DNA of 64,000 nt from Cyclina sinensis (taxonomy: Eukaryota; Mollusca; Bivalvia; Venerida; Veneridae), in the NCBI GenBank assembly GCA_012932295.1, contig JAAONU010000014.1:33201977-33265976 (forward strand). The letters are read 5' to 3'. Made by a program: the position numbers and the translations under genes. Positions 60,366 through 64,000 of this stretch are shown here, piece by piece; within the stretch, counting starts at the first letter, position 1, and each line of letters opens with the position of its first letter. Below the pieces are notes generated by a model. That model had not been told where the DNA came from and made no database searches. It saw nothing but the letters and a program-made list of their open reading frames with translations.

Positions 60366-61050
60366 GTTTCAGCGTACCACTATAGTTTGTACTGCAGATT
60401 TTGGCGTTTCAGTATACCCCTACAGTATAATTTGTACTGCAGATTTTGGCGTTTTAGTATACACATATAGTCTGTATTGCAGATTTTGGCGTTTCAGTAT
60501 ACCCCTATAGTTTGTTCTGCAGATTCTGGCGTTTCAGCATACCCCTTATAGTTTGTATTGCAGATTTTGCGTTTCAGCATACACATATAGTCTGTATTGC
60601 AAATTTTGGCGTTTCAGCATACCCCTATAGTTTGTATTGCAGATTTTGCGTTTCAGCATACACATATAGTTTGTATTGCAAATTTTGGCGTTTCAGCATA
60701 CCCCTATAGTTTTTATTGTAGATTTTGGCGTTTCAGCACACCCCTATTGTTTGTATTGTAGATTTTGGCGTTTCAGCATACCCCTATAGTCTGTATTGCA
60801 GATTTTGTCGTTTCAGCATACCTCTATAGTCTGTATTGCAAATTTTGGCGTTTCAGCACACCCCTATAGTTTGTATTGTAGATTTTGGCGTTTCAGCATA
60901 CCCCTATAGTCTGTATTGCAGATTTTGTCGTTTCAGCATACCTCTATAGTCTGTATTGCAAATTTTGGCGTTTCAGCAAACCCCTATAGTTTGTATTGTA
61001 GATTTTGGCGTTTCAGCATACCCATATAGTTTGTACTGCAAATTTTGACG
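60366..61050. repeat. ~40-bp tandem array with 3-mer higher-order repeat, about 17 units
   Basis: The unit is close to GTTTCAGCATACCCCTATAG plus TTTGTATTGCAGATTTTGGC. Distinct variants (TATTGTAGA, TCTGTATTGCAGATTTTGTC, CCTCTATAGTCTG...GCAAATT) recur in fixed order as a ~120-bp block from about 60735 and again from about 60855, with a partial third copy. It lies about 100 bp from the Nudix-box exon. Confidence 0.95.
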
Positions 61051-64000
61051 TTAATGATTTACCTTCTTTAGAAATGAAGTGAATACCCTGGTCCACCGTG
61101 AGACGACTGATGCACGGTAGAATATAAGGCTACAAATCATAACACTTATTATTGTGTTGAAGAAAAAAACACAAACACAAACACTTAACACAGCACATGA
61201 CTTTTGTTTGAATAAGTGTTACCTTGGTCTCGAACCGAGTTGGTTGAATACATTCTGAGAACATTTTCCACACACCACGGCGAATACGTCAATGCAAGTT
61301 AGAGCTATAAATCAATTTGAGTTTATCATCGGCACCGCCTTTCTATATGACTGACGCCCCTTGAAGAGTTCAGTTTTCTAAGTTTTGGAAATAACGCAAG
61401 ACACATAAAGCATCCAATTCTAGAGACACACTTTTGTTTCTTTCCCATGATCTGCATATAACATCGGTACAATGGGATCTAGATTTAACGTCTCATCTGA
61501 AAGACAGTGGTGTTAGTGAAGGAGCTGGGGGGTCAACTTCGTCATCCTTCCATTACGAAATACTGTGCGATATCACTGGACTACTGATACGAGTCTTACG
61601 GCAACGAAGAGTCGTACTTTTGAAAACAAGCAGGCGATCTATGTGTTCTTCTGCCCTTGAATTCAAGTGTTGTTTCGATGGTTATAAGATTTGATTAAAA
61701 ATAATACGAATGGGCTTTTAAAGAAATACTGATATTATCATGTGCACTTTAAATATCTAAACAAATGCAACCTACTCCTAAGTATGCGGCTTTTCTTATT
61801 TTGTCATGGTAACATGAGCTGAACAAAGATCAAGTTTTTCTTTTACGTATTAACAATTTATGACTATCAATGAAAGTCAATTTTAAGCGTCATGGCCGTT
61901 TTTCAGTTCTCTTAAAAGAAGCGTCAGTTGATTAAGATAAGTGGTGAAGAAGACCGAAGGACAGGCGGTCCTGAGGACTGATTAATAATCACATAAGTTA
62001 TAATTAGCAACATGAAGATGTTTACGCATATATTGTTAATGATTTGCAATGATGCCATTATGACTGTATTCTGTAATTTTCATCAGAGACTCACGCAGCG
62101 CATACATTTCGACCTCTGACTTCAGTCTCCGTCAAGGTTCACATTCTAAAGCGTTCATGACATCGCATTATTTGACCATGTTTGAACTTCAGTGAACTTC
62201 TCAGGCCCTGTAATTTGCCGGATGGTGCATGTAATTATACCTACATTAGGTCGGTATGCCAATACACAAAGGTCACGGTGATATAATTCCGTGTCCCGTC
62301 AAATTAAATTGTAAATATCGTTTGCAATGATCTTTGTGAGACACCGACTCAGACAATCGAAATGGGAGAGGGAGTCTTGTAAGACGACTATATTCCTTTC
62401 ATGTAGCATTTTTTAATTCATTACAACTTAAAGTGCAATTCGGTTATCTGCAGAGTTTGCATTAAAATTACAGTATTTCCAAAACAGGACCACAATTTTA
62501 CCCCAGGAATAACGCCTGTCACATTTTCATTTACACCCGTTAATACTCAATATACTTAATTATAATGATTTAAATTTGTATGCAGCGAGGGTCTTTGGTT
62601 AACGTTTCTTTTGTGCCAACTTGAATGACTTGTAGACAGCATGTTTTTTTTTCGTGTGATTTACTCAGGACGTTGTCTGAAATGAGCTGCACTAGTTCTT
62701 CCTTCACAAAGACAACGAATGAACTTTAATTTTTTACTAATAATTTGAATTGATATATAACTATTTACAGAAAAGAGGCATTTACCTGCAGCCAATTCAT
62801 CAGTATACGTACTACCTTTTACATAAAAGTTTCACTGCCGTCTGCTTTGCATAAATTATTAAACAGTACACATCAGTGCGAGAGACGGATAAGGTCGCAG
62901 ACAACCGATTGAGGTCAACAGTCTGATTATTTCACAATTTATCTCAACAGATACAGATAAATACCTCTGATCTTCAACACTGTCAGGAGAAATAAATCAG
63001 ACCTTATACGTAATAAAATTTCACGTATCAATAAACCAGTCAAATTGCAGTACTTTATATCACCTTTCGCCTTAACGTCAGACAATACAATTTTTATGTA
63101 GGGTAAATCTTTATACGAAGCCAGAATTTGGACAACGCTCTTTTTCACCTCTCAATCATTTAATATATAAACTAAAAATGTGTCCATGGGACACAGATGA
63201 CCACGCTATGCTCAAATGTTGACTGAAGATTAGACGTAAGAAGAGGTAGGTGGAATGTCGAAAGCAGTAGATATGTAATGAGCAGATAACTGCAAAACAT
63301 AGTCCTCTAAATCTTCAATTTTAACTCAGATAAATTAAGTTTAAAAAGGTCATAACTCTGATAAACTAAAATAGGAGATTTCACGCCAAATTTGGAAAGT
63401 AACATGTAGTTTCAGAAGGCATATACAAATGCAAAATATGATGGAATCTGTGCGTTTTCCTTTAAATGCGCTGAAAAGAAATGAGGACGGACGAACACAC
63501 GGACGAACGGACAGGTGCAACACTAAATACCTCGTCGCCATTCTTCGAATGATTGGGACTAGAAAGGACTAGAAGCAAATCCATCAGAACAGAATCAGTC
63601 GTGAGTTTTCTAAAAGTATTAACATGAAAAAAGAGGTCAACGTATATGGTAACCGCTTCTGGGCCAGGTAGGGCAATCAGAAAGTACACTGACATCTTAA
63701 TGTCACATAAAGACTAGCACTCTCTAAAACTGAACCGGACACGACCACTATCTACACTGATTCAGTTTAATGAGATTACAACTTTCGGCTGATGGACGCA
63801 TGTTATAAAATTTAAAAACGGAAGAAAGAAAGACAATTTTCAATAATAAACATACTTGTACATTGCAGATGAAAGATCGGCTGACAGAGAAAAAGATCTA
63901 ACTCAAAAAGTTTCATTTATAGAGGCATGCCTTAAATTTCAGAGGTTTCCATTTTCTTACAGATCATTAACGTGAACGATATAGCGAATTATTTTGAAAG
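61051..64000. other. mostly non-genic or intronic DNA
   Basis: Should contain the 5' part of the NUDT6-like gene if that gene is compact, but no exon with the expected W-K-x-P-G-G string was recognised on the minus strand. A perfect B-box string on the minus strand (GGTTCGAGACC, about 61229-61240) without a tRNA fold is probably a SINE remnant. Other open frames are short. Confidence 0.4.
62786..62815 (-). CDS. possible upstream micro-exon of the NUDT6-like gene
   Basis: 30 nt between ATGTAAAAG and GTAAATG read GT AGT ACG TAT ACT GAT GAA TTG GCT GCA G (STYTDELAA). Phase fits on the 3' side (G|GC = Gly). Joined to the next exon, the Nudix spacing is G-x5-E-x8-RE where x7 is canonical, and the acceptor lacks a pyrimidine tract. 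It may therefore be chance. Confidence 0.28.

Noticed and set aside
61064..61120. Minus-strand segment VDQGIHFISKEG ending at a GTAAAT donor in phase 1, considered as another NUDT6 exon
   Set aside because: Joining it to the Nudix-box exon gives wrong Nudix spacing and no PGG; the acceptor is weak.

Overview
The window is AT-rich, gene-sparse animal nuclear DNA with introns and many young tandem arrays. Nothing in it is bacterial or viral. A Nudix gene of the animal NUDT6 type, short introns with ordinary GT-AG signals, tRNA-derived SINE fragments and nested ~37/~150 bp satellite units together suggest a lophotrochozoan, most likely a bivalve mollusc. The taxon is inferred from style and families, not proven.

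Layout. 1-13.9 kb holds no convincing gene, only a SINE-like fragment, one weak exon candidate (minus, 1163-1282), a 15-bp minisatellite and a 41-bp four-copy array. 14.0-17.5 kb (minus) is one ~3.5 kb 3' exon encoding a long disordered, Ser/Arg-rich protein of unknown function; it carries at least six copies of a PDGNxIIxNMEL-type motif and has two apparent, mutually compensating frame breaks. 21.6-23.2 kb is a field of diverged ~130-150 bp monomers with a 37-bp segment amplified inside. 27.06-29.39 kb is a 2.3 kb CAG/GATATC-type array that ends in a regular 33-bp block.

33.2-38.2 kb (minus) is the most informative part. Two complete two-exon genes for secreted GH76-family (alpha-1,6-mannanase-like) glycosidases lie in tandem, with a relic 3' end of a third copy between them and an exon-like relic in the intron of one. 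The downstream copy has a one-base frame break near its C-terminus. The paralogues are almost identical in exon 1 but clearly diverged in exon 2, which points to gene conversion or selective homogenisation. They probably act outside the cell on fungal or bacterial mannan, in digestion or defence.

51.6-60.3 kb (minus) contains exons of a NUDT6-like Nudix hydrolase: the Nudix-box exon and the C-terminal exon, joined in phase across an ~8.3 kb intron, with one doubtful further exon at 62.8 kb. That intron contains a promoter-like cluster on the opposite strand (ERR half-site, CACGTG, YY1 AAGATGGCGGC). The rest of 53.6-61.1 kb holds several arrays (37, 18 and 40 bp units) and SINE fragments.

Long stretches (5-13.9, 17.5-21.5, 38.3-51.5 kb) show no gene I can support. 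All calls are by eye. Exon limits rest on splice consensus and paralogue or family comparison.
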